A stretch of DNA of 54,226 nt from positions 1-54,226 of the forward strand of contig JABDNS010000120.1 in assembly GCA_013043705.1 (NCBI GenBank), written 5' to 3'. Source of the stretch: Pseudomonadales bacterium (lineage in GTDB: Bacteria; Pseudomonadota; Gammaproteobacteria; Pseudomonadales; UBA7434). Under the pieces are notes generated by a model that was given only the letters and a program-made list of their open reading frames with translations, did not search any database and had not been told where the DNA came from. Within the stretch, counting starts at the first letter, position 1. The number at the start of each line of letters is the position of its first letter. Shown here piece by piece: positions 8,072 to 17,930 of the stretch. The translations under genes were made by a program, and so were the position numbers.

Positions 8072-11000
8072 TTAACTACTTTCATCGTCTGCTTCAGGCT
8101 CTTCACCTTCAGCTGCAGATGATTTGTCAATGATCGCCTCTAGCGATTCGCCATCGCCTTCATCGTCGCCAAGGTTATTCAGCACCGGCAATGGATCGAT
8201 GAAGCGCCACATGGGCATCGCCGACATCACACTACCGAGAACCGCTCCGCTACGCGCCAACCAGGCCACGTAGCCTGCAGACATACCAGCTGAAACTGCG
8301 AAGGTACTGCCGATAACGGGCGCGCTCTGCAATGCGTTTTCAACAATGTTCTCGCGCATCTTGTCTACCGCATCAACAAAGCCGTTGAACTGTACCAGCG
8401 TCAGTGGATCGCTAAACGGCGTATAGGTATTCTGTAAACGTACCAACTCAACGTTCAATGCGGTTTGTTCAACGCTCTTAAATTCATTATCGATATCAAG
8501 ATACTGTGCCGCCTCGATGCCCTGTTCAGAATCCGCTGCAAAATCGGCGTCAATTCCATTGCCTGAATCTTCATCTTTAATAGAAACCGAATCATCGTCT
8601 GAAAACCCGTCCTCGTAAGAATCGGTAAACTCACCTTCGGGTTCTGCAGCAACTTCCGGCTGTTCACTATTGTCTTCTACTTCCGTTTCGCCACCTGTTT
8701 CAGGCGCTGGCTCGACTTCAGGTTTTATCTCCGGCTTTGGAGGCTCGGGCTCGATAACCACCGGCGCAAAAACAGCAACTTTATTACTTGCTACCGACTC
8801 ATCCTGGCCTGCGTCATCGGTGTAACTGACCACTAGCGTAATAAACGAATTGATGTCTGCTTTTGCAATGGTATAGGTTGCCGAAGTTTCACCAACAATA
8901 TCTACACCGTTGCGCTGCCACTGGTAATTCAGTGCGCCCATGCCATCGTCGTCGGCAATGCTAATGGTTGCAGACAGCACGTCACCAGCTCCAGGGTTGG
9001 TACTGGATAGAGCAACCTTACCGGTTGGTGCATCGTTGGTATTGCCCACGGTTATGCGGAACGTATCGGTGGCCGGTGTTGAGCCAGCCTGGCCGTCGTC
9101 GGCGGTGAGTTCCACATCAATAAAGCCGACATCGCCGTTCAAAGGTGTGCCGCTGAAGGTGCGGGTCGCTGGATCGAAGTTCAGCCAGGCAGGCAACGCG
9201 CCGCCGCCACTCAACGTGGCCGAGTAAGCCAGGCTGTCGCCGGTATCAACATCACCAAAGGTATTGGCGTTGAACGTAAAGCTGAACTTCGCGTCTTCGC
9301 TGGCCGCTTGGTCGGCTATGGCGTTATCCAGCGTTGGATTATCGTTGCTGTTGGCAACGCTTATACGAAATGTGTCGGCTGCAGGTGTACCGCCATTGCC
9401 GTCATCGGCGCTGACTGCCACATCGATAAAGCCGACATCGTCGTTCAAGGGTGTTCCGCTGAACGTACGCGTAGCGGTATCAAACGACAGCCAGCCCGGC
9501 AGTGCGCCGCCACCGGCCAGCGTGGCCGAGTAGCTTAGCGTATCGCCCGTGTCTTCATCACTGAATGTATTGGCCGGCACGACGAAGCTGAATGCGCTGT
9601 CCTCGGTTGCCGGCTGGTCAGGAATAGGGTTCGCTACCAATGGATCGTCGTTGGCATCGCTAATACTGATCCCAAACCTGTCATCAGCTGTGCCGCCAGC
9701 GCCATCATCTGCGACAACTTCGATATCAATATCGCCCACGTCAACCTGCAGCGGCGTGCCGCTAAAGGTACGTGTCGCCGCATCAAACGATAGCCAGCCC
9801 GGTAACGGATCACCATTTGCTAACGTTGCCGTATAGCTTAGTGCCTGCCCTTCAAAGTCACCGAAGGTATCGCTGGCGAAGGTGAAACTAAACGCGCTGT
9901 CTTCGGTGGCAGCCTGGTCTGGTATCGGGTTGTCTACCGTAGGGTCATCGTTACGGTGATCGATGGTAAGGCGGAATGTATCGACCGCCGGCGAACCACC
10001 TTCACCGTCATCGGCTTTGACTTCTATATCGATAGTGCCAATCGCATCATGCCCTGGCTCTGCACTGGAGAAGGTTCGCGTGGCCGGATCAAAGTTGAGC
10101 CAGGTTGGCAGCGAACCGCCGCCAGCGAGCCGTGCGCTGTAAGTCAGTTCATCGGCATCTGCGTCTGCAAAAGTATTGGCCGCAAAGGTAAAGCTGAAAG
10201 CGTCATGCGCAAAACCGAGCTGGTCGGCGATCGGGTTGGGCACCGTCGGATTATCGTTGCTGTTGCCCACGGTAATGCGGAATACATCGCTGGCCGGCGT
10301 TGAACCGGTCTGGCTGTCGTCCGCAGTCACTTCCACATCAATAAAGCCGACATCGCCGTTCAGCGGTGTGCCGCTAAAGGTGCGCGTTGCTGCATCGAAG
10401 TTCAGCCAGGTTGGCAGCGCCGCGCCGCCACTCAATGTAGCCGAGTAAGTCAGGGTATCGCCATCGGCATCGCCAAAGCTGTTGGCGTTAAACGTAAAGC
10501 TGAATGCGGTATCTTCAATCGCGGACTGGTCAGCGATTGCGTTTTCGACCGTTGGGTTATCAGGTTGCGGAGTGACAAGAATATGTACCACGCCGCCGGT
10601 TTGTAGAGCACCACCGCTACCGGAGTTACCGTTGTCATTGACAAAGACGCCAAGCTGGGCGGGGCCAAAATAGTTTTGGTCGACCTTGTAGCCCAAACCA
10701 TCGAGTGCCGTGTTTAGCGAGGCAACACTGCCCGTCATGGTTATAGTTGATGTACCGACGCCCGAAATGCTGGACAAGCCGGAGACATCACCCGGCGTCA
10801 GCGTGCCGCGATTGGCCGTGAGCTGAATCGTCAGCGCACCAGAAGTATTCTGCGCTACGTCTACATCATCGACATCAATGGCATTACCATTGGCTGCGCT
10901 GAATACTAGCGTGCCGTCCTCTGGAACGCTTTGGTGCGTAATTTGCGCAAAATTGCTTAGATCCTGCCCTGCGTTGAGTGAACCGGGGGAATCAATCGCT

Positions 11001-14000
11001 CCAGCCCCCCAGGAAAATGTAGCGCCCGGGCCTTGCAGCTGAAGCGAAGCCCCCACAGGCGTCAATAGCCCGCCTTCAAATACGCCGATGTCTGTCGAGG
11101 CCATGCCCGTCGCCGGACCCTCCACGGCGACAAAACTGCCCTCGTAGCTAAGAAACTCCATCACGTTGCCGCGATTGTCTACCAATGCAATGCCATCGGG
11201 GTTGCCGCTGGTCGCATTCTGGATCTGGTCCGTCCCACTTGGCAGCCAAGCGACCGCACCGAATCCCATCGTTTCATTCGGAATAAACCCGGAGAGAGTT
11301 TCAGTATGGTATACAGATCCATCGAAACCGTTGTAAAGAACAATACTCCAACCGCTGAGATCAGTGCCTGCGACACCCGCGATTTCAACAAACTCACCGA
11401 AATCAATGCCGACATTGTCGTAGTGAATCTCGTTTATAAAGACCGCTCGGGGCGTTGACAGCGTGGGCGCATCGTTCACGCCGTCAACTGTAATCCGGAA
11501 TGTATCACTGGCGGATGTTCCTCCCTTGCCGTCATCCGCGATCACTTCAACATCTATAAAGCCAACATCACTATTGGACGGCGTACCACTGAATGTGCGC
11601 GCAGCCTCATCAAAAGTCAGCCAGGCTGGCAATGCACCGCCGCCAGAGAGCTGCGCACTGTAGGAAAGCGCATCGCCATCGGCATCGCCAAACTTGTCGA
11701 CTGCGAAAGTAAAGCTGAATGGACTGTCCTCAACGGCGACCTGGTCAGCTATGGGGCTGCCCAGTGCTGGATCCTTGTTCGGCACAGTCGCCATGCCAGG
11801 CTCATAAAAAGAAAGCGCATTAATTGAGCTCGCGTTCCCTCCGTTGCTGACAGTCAACGCAACATCAGACCCATCGAACAAGACCTGCGCATCGACAATC
11901 GTATTCGCAACGCTATCGAGTTCTGTTGCATTTATTTTCAGCGCGATAACATCCGTCTGCTCGGCAGTAACCTGCGTCTCACCCGCAGTTCCGACGGTGA
12001 TCGGGTCATTGGCACTATTGGTCTTCATCGTCACCAGCAGCGTGCCCTGGCTAACATTTACACCTCCAATGATGCTATCGACTTCTACGAGCTCAAGGCC
12101 CTGTATTTGTTTACTGGCGTCACTCATAAAATCCACGCCGAGTAAAAGATTTTGCTCACCATTAAGATTATCGTAAGTAACGATATTTGCATGCACAGCA
12201 GGGTCTGACCGGGCAATCAGGTAGGTACCGGCTGCAAGATTGGTATCTACGCCAACGGTTACCGCGCTTTCTACAATCGTCACGGCGTGAATGTTGGCGG
12301 GCGTGGTTCCATCCGCTTTCATCACGGCGTCTTCCAGAAGAAACTCGTATTCTCCGGTTGTAGGCGTATAGACAAGCAAATCGGTGTTTCCCACCGCGAT
12401 CAAGCCACCTCCTACCGCTGGTACAGATACGTCGGACCGCATCGAGACAACTATCTGGCCGGGTTGGAGATCATAGGTGCCGGCAGCACCGCCCACAAAA
12501 GTTTCCACTGTCACGCTGCTGCTGACAACGTGCAAAGCGCGGACATTGTCGGACAGAGACAGTTCGTTGACAAAGGTTCCATCGGTGGGCGTCACCTGGT
12601 TGCCATCACCGTATTCCAGCTGCAGGCCCGGATCAGCAAAAGAAACAATGTCATTGGACGCGAATGATGTCGTATTGTTATCGTTCGCAATGCCATCCAC
12701 CGACATCCACAACTCAGGCGTTGCCGCCGTACTGACGCTGATTGTTGCGGTGGCGATGTTCGAATCTAAGGCCCCATCATTAGCGCGGTAGGTAAACGTT
12801 TCTGGCCCGGTAAAACCTGCATCAGGAATGTATTCAAAGCTTCCATCAAAAGCGATGTCGGCAACGTAGATCTCATAATTCCCGCTGATATTTGAAGTGA
12901 AGGCAACCCGGGTACCGTCGGGAGAAAAACTGGGCACCTTGTCATCAAAGCCTCCATTGCTGGTCAATTTCTGCAAGTCCGAACCATCGGTGTTGACCAG
13001 ATAGATTTCGTTGTCGCCATCCTGGCTGGAATGAAATATAACCCTGCCACCATCGGGGGTGAATGCAGGTGCCCTGTCATGCGCGGGCGAGTCATAAAGT
13101 AGCGTTGGGGCCGTGCCATCGGCATTCATGATGTACAAGCCAAACTCGCCGCCATCCCGATTGCTGGTGAAAACAATCTGGCTGCCGTCGGGAGACCAGC
13201 GCGCATACCTGTCATTAAAAGTATTGTCGGTAAGCTTGTTAGCACTCCCTCCTGTAGAAGGCGCGGAATAGATTTCGAAATCACCATCGGCATCGGATAC
13301 AAAAAGAATCGTGCTGCCATCGGGTGACCACACCGCCTGTATCTCAGTCGAACCATTGGTGGTTACCTGCGTGCCGATACCTCCACTTGCCACATCGACA
13401 ACATAAATGTCGTCGTTGCCTGCCAGATTGGAGTGAAAGGAAATCTGCGTTCCATCCGGGGACCAGCTCGGTAACCCTACATTGCCAGTGCCGTGATTTG
13501 TCAATTGGGTCAGGTCACTACCACCTGAATTGACTATCCAGATTTCTTCGGTACCCGAACGATCAGAAACAAAGGCAAGCTTGCTTCCGTCTGGCGACCA
13601 AGCTACGTTCGTATCAATGCCTCCTGAGGGCGCAATTGCGATTTCGTTTACGAATCCGGTCGGCACAAGTTTCAGTACGCCGTTGGACGGGCCGTCAACC
13701 ACCCAGGCAGACATCGGATCGCCGTCAAAATCGTTGGCTAATAGCCCATCTGCTGCGTCAACCACCAGCGTATTATCCTGACCGGTTGAATAGTTCGGAT
13801 CGTCGCTGGCTACTGGAGCGACATTAATGTTCGCAACATCGATAATATCCACGTCGCGCGGAGTAACGACCCCTGTTACAACTGCGGTCACGCCGGATCC
13901 GTCAAGGTTGGCCTGGTAAATCTGGTCAGTGCCATCATCACTCCAGTACAGCTTGCCGGCAGCACCGTCCACGGCCAGGCCATAGGGAGCGGTTAAGCCA

Positions 14001-17000
14001 CTAACCACGGTTGTCAGGTTAGTGCCGTCGGTATTGACGCGCTTGATCGTGCCGGTAATGTCATCCGACCAGTAAAGCTGTCCAGCCACAAGATCCAGCG
14101 CGATATCAGCCGATGAACCCACGCCGCTGCTAACAAGATTTGATGTGCCAAGGCCGTCGAGAGAGGTTACTTTGATCCTGTTGACCGTCGGATCGGCCCA
14201 GTAGAGCTTGTCGTTGTCTACATCCAGCACGATGCCACTGGGCACTGAAGGGCTGCCAAGGATGCTTTCAATCATCGTTCCATCGAGGTTGGCTCGCTTG
14301 GCTTCGCCACCACCACCTTCAACCCAATAGATTTTTCCGTTGGTGAGGTCCAGGTCGATTGCAACGGTCCCCGGCACCGCACTGACAATGGTTTCAATGC
14401 CTGAGCCATCCAGGTCTGCACGCTGGATACTATTGAGCACGTCATCTGACCAATACACTTTGCCGCCCTGGATATCCACCGCCACGCTCAGCGGGCTGGT
14501 GAGACCCGTGACCAGGTCAGAGGTGTTGTTACCACCAAGATCCGCCGCTTGTATTTTGCCAGCAGCCTGGTCTACCCATACCATCTCGATTGAACGGGCA
14601 TTAACATCAATGCTGAATGTTGCGATCGCATCAGAATTATTCACATGTCCGTCGCTGGCAATGACCTCAAGATTCAACAAACCGACATCGGCAGCGCCCG
14701 GTGTGCCACTGAACGTCCTGGTTGCAGAATCAAAGCTCAACCATGAAGGCAGTACGCCTCCACCTGCGAGCTGAGCCGAATATGAAAGTGCATCGCCATC
14801 AACGTCGCTGAAGGTATTGGCTGGATACGTATAGCTGAAGGCGTTGAATTCGATCGCGCTCTGATTGGGAATAACATTTGCCGCTGTTGGCGCCGAGTTA
14901 TCGGCAATAACAATATCAAAGGTTGTCGAGGCAGGCGTATTTTCAATGTGCGGGTCGCTGGCGATAACCTCGATTGTCACCGTGCCAATATCCGGGGTGT
15001 CTGGTGTGCCTGAAAAAGTCTTGGTCCCCGCGTTAAAACTCAGCCAGACAGGCAGCGTGCCGCCGCCCGGGAGCTGCGCTGCATAGCTAAGGCTCTCAGC
15101 CTCTGGCTCGGCAAACGCATTGTTCGGCACCACGAAATTAAATGGCACAAATTCCGTGGCGGCCTGGTTGCTTATACCCGCGTTGACGCCGGGATCGGCA
15201 TTGTCACTGACGACAATATCAAAAGTCGCGACCGGCAGGGTGCCGCCGCCGCTATCGTCCGCAGTAACTTCAATCGTCAACGTTTCGATATCCGCAAACC
15301 CTGGCGTGCCGCTGAACTGCCTTGCGCCGGCATCGAAATTTAGCCACGCAGGCAGCGCGCTACCTCCCTGCACCTGTGCCGAGTAGGTAAGCGTGTCGCC
15401 CTGGTCTACATCGTTAAAAGTGTTCGCCGCAAACTTGAAGCTGAACGGCACATGCTCCGTGGCGACCTGGTTAGGTATCGAATTTTGCAGCACCGGGTCG
15501 TCATTGGTGTTGACCACAGTCAGGTTAAATGCGGAATAAGCATTGCTTGCTGACTTGCTGTCATTGGCAAGTACTTCGATAGCGATGGACCCCACGTCAC
15601 TGTTTAGAGGCGTGCCGTAGAATCGCCCCAGCGTCGCATCAAAATTTAACCAGGAAGGCAGCGTCAACCCGTCAACGGGCTTCGCCGTGAAAGTTAGCGG
15701 ATCGCTTTCAGCGTCACTGAAAGTCGAGGCAGGAATCGTGAAGTCGAAAAAAGCGTCCTCAAGCGTGCTCTGGTCTGCTATCGGATTCGCAGTTACCGGC
15801 GCGTTGTTTGGCGTGGCGCCCTGTTCGAATGCCCCGATGTCTGCCGAGCCATCGCCTCGCACATAACCGCGCGAGTCCATGGTCTGCGTATTGCTGCCAT
15901 TGTTAACGGCCAGACTAGCCCCCGCAAACGCATGGGTCTGTACGATGCCGCCGTTAAAGGCCAGCGCACCAAGGTTGGGATCGGCAATGATGTCGGTAGA
16001 GAAGCTGCCGCCACTGCCAGTGGTGTTTTCCACCAGGTTGGTGCCATCGCTTGAAAAAGACCCGGACACGTCTTTTTGCATGCCACCGGCCGTGTTGTCG
16101 GCAATGATTGTGTTACCCAGCGCGACGCTGTCGTAGTTGGCGATACCGCCACCAAATCCCACCGCATGGTTGGAAGCGATGGTCACGTTTTGCATCTGCA
16201 GTACGCCATTGTTGTAGATGCCGCCGCCTTCACCGCCAGACGCATTGGTATCTGTGGCCGTATTGCCGCTAATGGTCACATTGGTCAAATCCAGTACGCC
16301 GCCATCGTGATAAATGCCGCCGCCGTGGCCGGCGCTGTTACCGCTGATGGTGACGTTTTCAAGCAGGCTGTTCGCCCGCAGGTACAGGCCGCCGCCGCTG
16401 TCCGTAATTGTCGTGGAGTTATTGCTTGAAATGGTGGAATCCGTCAGCTGGATGTCGCCATCGGAATAAATACCCGCGCCTTCCTTCGCTGTGTTGCCGG
16501 TAACAACAATCCGCTCACCTTCAAATTCTGCGTTGCCATCATCCACCCAGATACCACCGCCTTTATCACTGGGCGCGCTACCGCCTGTAACAGTCAGGTC
16601 GCGCAGCGTGAGACCGGCATCGTTACTCTTCACGTGAAAAACGCGGTCGATGCCATTGGCATTGATTGTTGTATTGGTAGAACCGGCGCCTACGATGGTA
16701 ATGTCGCTGCTAATGTCGAGGTCGCCCTGTTCTGCGTCGTCTTCGCCAGTACCGCCAATGGCCAGCGTGTAGGTACCAGCAGCCAGCTCAATCACATCAT
16801 CCCCGCCCAGCGCATTAGCTTCCATGATGGCTGCGCGAAGCGAAGTATTGCCACCCGCATCCAGTGCTACGCCGTCGCCGGGATTGATATCTACCGTATC
16901 GGCAAAGGTGTTAACAGTGAAGATATCGAGTGTGGCCTGCCATTGCTGCTGGAAGCTGGCACTAAACGCCACTTGTGTTTCAATGTTGCCAGTTTGGTAT

Positions 17001-17890
17001 TCTAGGTCCCAGTCGCCGCCAAGACTGGCCGCACCGGTTAAGTCATCGCTGGCCGCTACATCGGCGCCGGTCACCGTGGCCAAGGAAGCGAGCATGGCTT
17101 GCCCGGCATCGCTGGCGGCGAGGTTGCAGCCATAAATCATCAGGTCGGCGCCTTCCGATAGCGCACTACCCCATGTTATTAACGCTTCATTGCTGGCGAC
17201 AATACCCTCGGCGTCCAGAACACCGTTGCCAAGCGCAATAGCGCCAGCTTCACCGTGGCTAACCAGGTGAATGGCTTCGAGGCCACTGTAATTACCCAGC
17301 ACGTCGGCAATTTGCTCGACGCCGTCTTTTGTGTCGTCAAGCAGGAATACGATGTACTGCGTGTCGCCGGCATCACTGGCGATGCCCCGCAACAATTGCT
17401 CGTAATCTGGCGTGGCAGCGTCCACGAAAATAATTTCCTGGCGCGCAAAATCCGGATCGTTCAACTCCGGCAGCAGCGCGGCCAGTGCATCGCTGCTGTT
17501 TTGGTTGGCGTTTTGAGCATCCCCGCCAGCACTAAAATCGAAATTCGCAACGTCGTTGTACAAATCGGCAAGCGATGCAAGGTCAACCGCTTCGGACGCG
17601 GCAATATCTTCACCGGGTTTGCTGTTGTTCAGCAGGAATGGCGCAACCAGGTCTTCCAGATTACTTTGATTGTCCAGCCCCACATTCGCATGAGCCAAGT
17701 CTTCATGCAGCAAGTCGTTCGCTGCTATACCGCCCAGCACATCGGCCGACAATAATACGCGCGGCTCGAGCCGCTCAAACACCGTATGCGCCTGGTCTTG
17801 CACATAAAGTCTATTGTGCGTGGCGCGGCTACATTTTTGGATAAGCGCACGGAGGGATCCGTGGCCGGAGAGGGGGCGACGTGGGTTCAT
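8072..17890 (-). CDS. Giant (3272 aa) LEPR-XLL/DUF4347/CSLREA-beta-helix/cadherin-like mosaic surface or secreted protein
   Basis: N-terminal FERLEPRVLLSADVLGG; DUF4347 (IIFVDAATPDYEQLLRGI...LVSHGEAGAIALG...MIYGCNLAASDAG); CSLREA-like (TVNTFADTVDINPGDG...SLRAAIMEANA); beta-helix and choice-of-anchor-Q-like end; about ten cadherin/He_PIG-like repeats; YWSDD repeats; TolB/PD40-like SPDG repeats; Ig-like and lamin-tail-like domains; acidic linker; hydrophobic C-terminal segment. Confidence 0.93.
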   Translation of the reverse strand: MNPRRPLSGHGSLRALIQKCSRATHNRLYVQDQAHTVFERLEPRVLLSADVLGGIAANDLLHEDLAHANVGLDNQSNLEDLVAPFLLNNSKPGEDIAASEAVDLASLADLYNDVANFDFSAGGDAQNANQNSSDALAALLPELNDPDFARQEIIFVDAATPDYEQLLRGIASDAGDTQYIVFLLDDTKDGVEQIADVLGNYSGLEAIHLVSHGEAGAIALGNGVLDAEGIVASNEALITWGSALSEGADLMIYGCNLAASDAGQAMLASLATVTGADVAASDDLTGAASLGGDWDLEYQTGNIETQVAFSASFQQQWQATLDIFTVNTFADTVDINPGDGVALDAGGNTSLRAAIMEANALGGDDVIELAAGTYTLAIGGTGEDDAEQGDLDISSDITIVGAGSTNTTINANGIDRVFHVKSNDAGLTLRDLTVTGGSAPSDKGGGIWVDDGNAEFEGERIVVTGNTAKEGAGIYSDGDIQLTDSTISSNNSTTITDSGGGLYLRANSLLENVTISGNSAGHGGGIYHDGGVLDLTNVTISGNTATDTNASGGEGGGIYNNGVLQMQNVTIASNHAVGFGGGIANYDSVALGNTIIADNTAGGMQKDVSGSFSSDGTNLVENTTGSGGSFSTDIIADPNLGALAFNGGIVQTHAFAGASLAVNNGSNTQTMDSRGYVRGDGSADIGAFEQGATPNNAPVTANPIADQSTLEDAFFDFTIPASTFSDAESDPLTFTAKPVDGLTLPSWLNFDATLGRFYGTPLNSDVGSIAIEVLANDSKSASNAYSAFNLTVVNTNDDPVLQNSIPNQVATEHVPFSFKFAANTFNDVDQGDTLTYSAQVQGGSALPAWLNFDAGARQFSGTPGFADIETLTIEVTADDSGGGTLPVATFDIVVSDNADPGVNAGISNQAATEFVPFNFVVPNNAFAEPEAESLSYAAQLPGGGTLPVWLSFNAGTKTFSGTPDTPDIGTVTIEVIASDPHIENTPASTTFDIVIADNSAPTAANVIPNQSAIEFNAFSYTYPANTFSDVDGDALSYSAQLAGGGVLPSWLSFDSATRTFSGTPGAADVGLLNLEVIASDGHVNNSDAIATFSIDVNARSIEMVWVDQAAGKIQAADLGGNNTSDLVTGLTSPLSVAVDIQGGKVYWSDDVLNSIQRADLDGSGIETIVSAVPGTVAIDLDLTNGKIYWVEGGGGEAKRANLDGTMIESILGSPSVPSGIVLDVDNDKLYWADPTVNRIKVTSLDGLGTSNLVSSGVGSSADIALDLVAGQLYWSDDITGTIKRVNTDGTNLTTVVSGLTAPYGLAVDGAAGKLYWSDDGTDQIYQANLDGSGVTAVVTGVVTPRDVDIIDVANINVAPVASDDPNYSTGQDNTLVVDAADGLLANDFDGDPMSAWVVDGPSNGVLKLVPTGFVNEIAIAPSGGIDTNVAWSPDGSKLAFVSDRSGTEEIWIVNSGGSDLTQLTNHGTGNVGLPSWSPDGTQISFHSNLAGNDDIYVVDVASGGIGTQVTTNGSTEIQAVWSPDGSTILFVSDADGDFEIYSAPSTGGSANKLTDNTFNDRYARWSPDGSQIVFTSNRDGGEFGLYIMNADGTAPTLLYDSPAHDRAPAFTPDGGRVIFHSSQDGDNEIYLVNTDGSDLQKLTSNGGFDDKVPSFSPDGTRVAFTSNISGNYEIYVADIAFDGSFEYIPDAGFTGPETFTYRANDGALDSNIATATISVSTAATPELWMSVDGIANDNNTTSFASNDIVSFADPGLQLEYGDGNQVTPTDGTFVNELSLSDNVRALHVVSSSVTVETFVGGAAGTYDLQPGQIVVSMRSDVSVPAVGGGLIAVGNTDLLVYTPTTGEYEFLLEDAVMKADGTTPANIHAVTIVESAVTVGVDTNLAAGTYLIARSDPAVHANIVTYDNLNGEQNLLLGVDFMSDASKQIQGLELVEVDSIIGGVNVSQGTLLVTMKTNSANDPITVGTAGETQVTAEQTDVIALKINATELDSVANTIVDAQVLFDGSDVALTVSNGGNASSINALSFYEPGMATVPNKDPALGSPIADQVAVEDSPFSFTFAVDKFGDADGDALSYSAQLSGGGALPAWLTFDEAARTFSGTPSNSDVGFIDVEVIADDGKGGTSASDTFRITVDGVNDAPTLSTPRAVFINEIHYDNVGIDFGEFVEIAGVAGTDLSGWSIVLYNGFDGSVYHTETLSGFIPNETMGFGAVAWLPSGTDQIQNATSGNPDGIALVDNRGNVMEFLSYEGSFVAVEGPATGMASTDIGVFEGGLLTPVGASLQLQGPGATFSWGAGAIDSPGSLNAGQDLSNFAQITHQSVPEDGTLVFSAANGNAIDVDDVDVAQNTSGALTIQLTANRGTLTPGDVSGLSSISGVGTSTITMTGSVASLNTALDGLGYKVDQNYFGPAQLGVFVNDNGNSGSGGALQTGGVVHILVTPQPDNPTVENAIADQSAIEDTAFSFTFNANSFGDADGDTLTYSATLSGGAALPTWLNFDAATRTFSGTPLNGDVGFIDVEVTADDSQTGSTPASDVFRITVGNSNDNPTVPNPIADQLGFAHDAFSFTFAANTFADADADELTYSARLAGGGSLPTWLNFDPATRTFSSAEPGHDAIGTIDIEVKADDGEGGSPAVDTFRLTIDHRNDDPTVDNPIPDQAATEDSAFSFTFASDTFGDFEGQALSYTATLANGDPLPGWLSFDAATRTFSGTPLQVDVGDIDIEVVADDGAGGTADDRFGISISDANDDPLVANPIPDQPATEDSAFSFVVPANTFSDEDTGDTLSYSATLAGGGALPGWLSFDTATRTFSGTPLNDDVGFIDVAVSADDGNGGTPAADTFRISVANSNDNPTLDNAIADQAASEDAKFSFTFNANTFGDVDTGDSLAYSATLSGGGALPAWLNFDPATRTFSGTPLNGDVGFIDVELTADDGQAGSTPATDTFRITVGNTNDAPTGKVALSSTNPGAGDVLSATISIADDDGMGALNYQWQRNGVDIVGETSATYTIAKADINSFITLVVSYTDDAGQDESVASNKVAVFAPVVIEPEPPKPEIKPEVEPAPETGGETEVEDNSEQPEVAAEPEGEFTDSYEDGFSDDDSVSIKDEDSGNGIDADFAADSEQGIEAAQYLDIDNEFKSVEQTALNVELVRLQNTYTPFSDPLTLVQFNGFVDAVDKMRENIVENALQSAPVIGSTFAVSAGMSAGYVAWLARSGAVLGSVMSAMPMWRFIDPLPVLNNLGDDEGDGESLEAIIDKSSAAEGEEPEADDESS
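9040..10555 (-). repeat. Block of five tandem ~95-100 aa cadherin/He_PIG-like repeats within the giant protein
   Basis: Recurring NPIADQxxxEDxxFSFTFxxxTFGDxDGDxLxYSAxLxGGxxLPxWLxFDxATRTFSGTPxxxDVGxIDVEVxADDGxGGTPAxDTFRITV; visibly similar at DNA level (e.g. 9060-9230 vs 10290-10450). Confidence 0.9.
14600..15790 (-). repeat. Second block of about four cadherin/He_PIG-like repeats in the giant protein
   Basis: Same LPxWLxFD...FSGTP...VEVxAxD motif pattern, more diverged. Confidence 0.85.
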
Positions 17891-17930
17891 GGCCGATACA
17901 ACTCGCTTCGGGTTCTACGCAATACGCGCA

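Noticed and set aside
16634-17755. Several plus-strand ORFs of 90-170 aa antisense to the giant protein gene
   Set aside because: No recognisable domain, and the minus-strand ORF is clearly a real mosaic protein.
8072-17890. Giant protein as an RTX type 1 secretion or LapA-like adhesin
   Set aside because: No GGxGxDxxx RTX repeats, no LapG-type TAAG site recognised, and no ABC transporter in the window.
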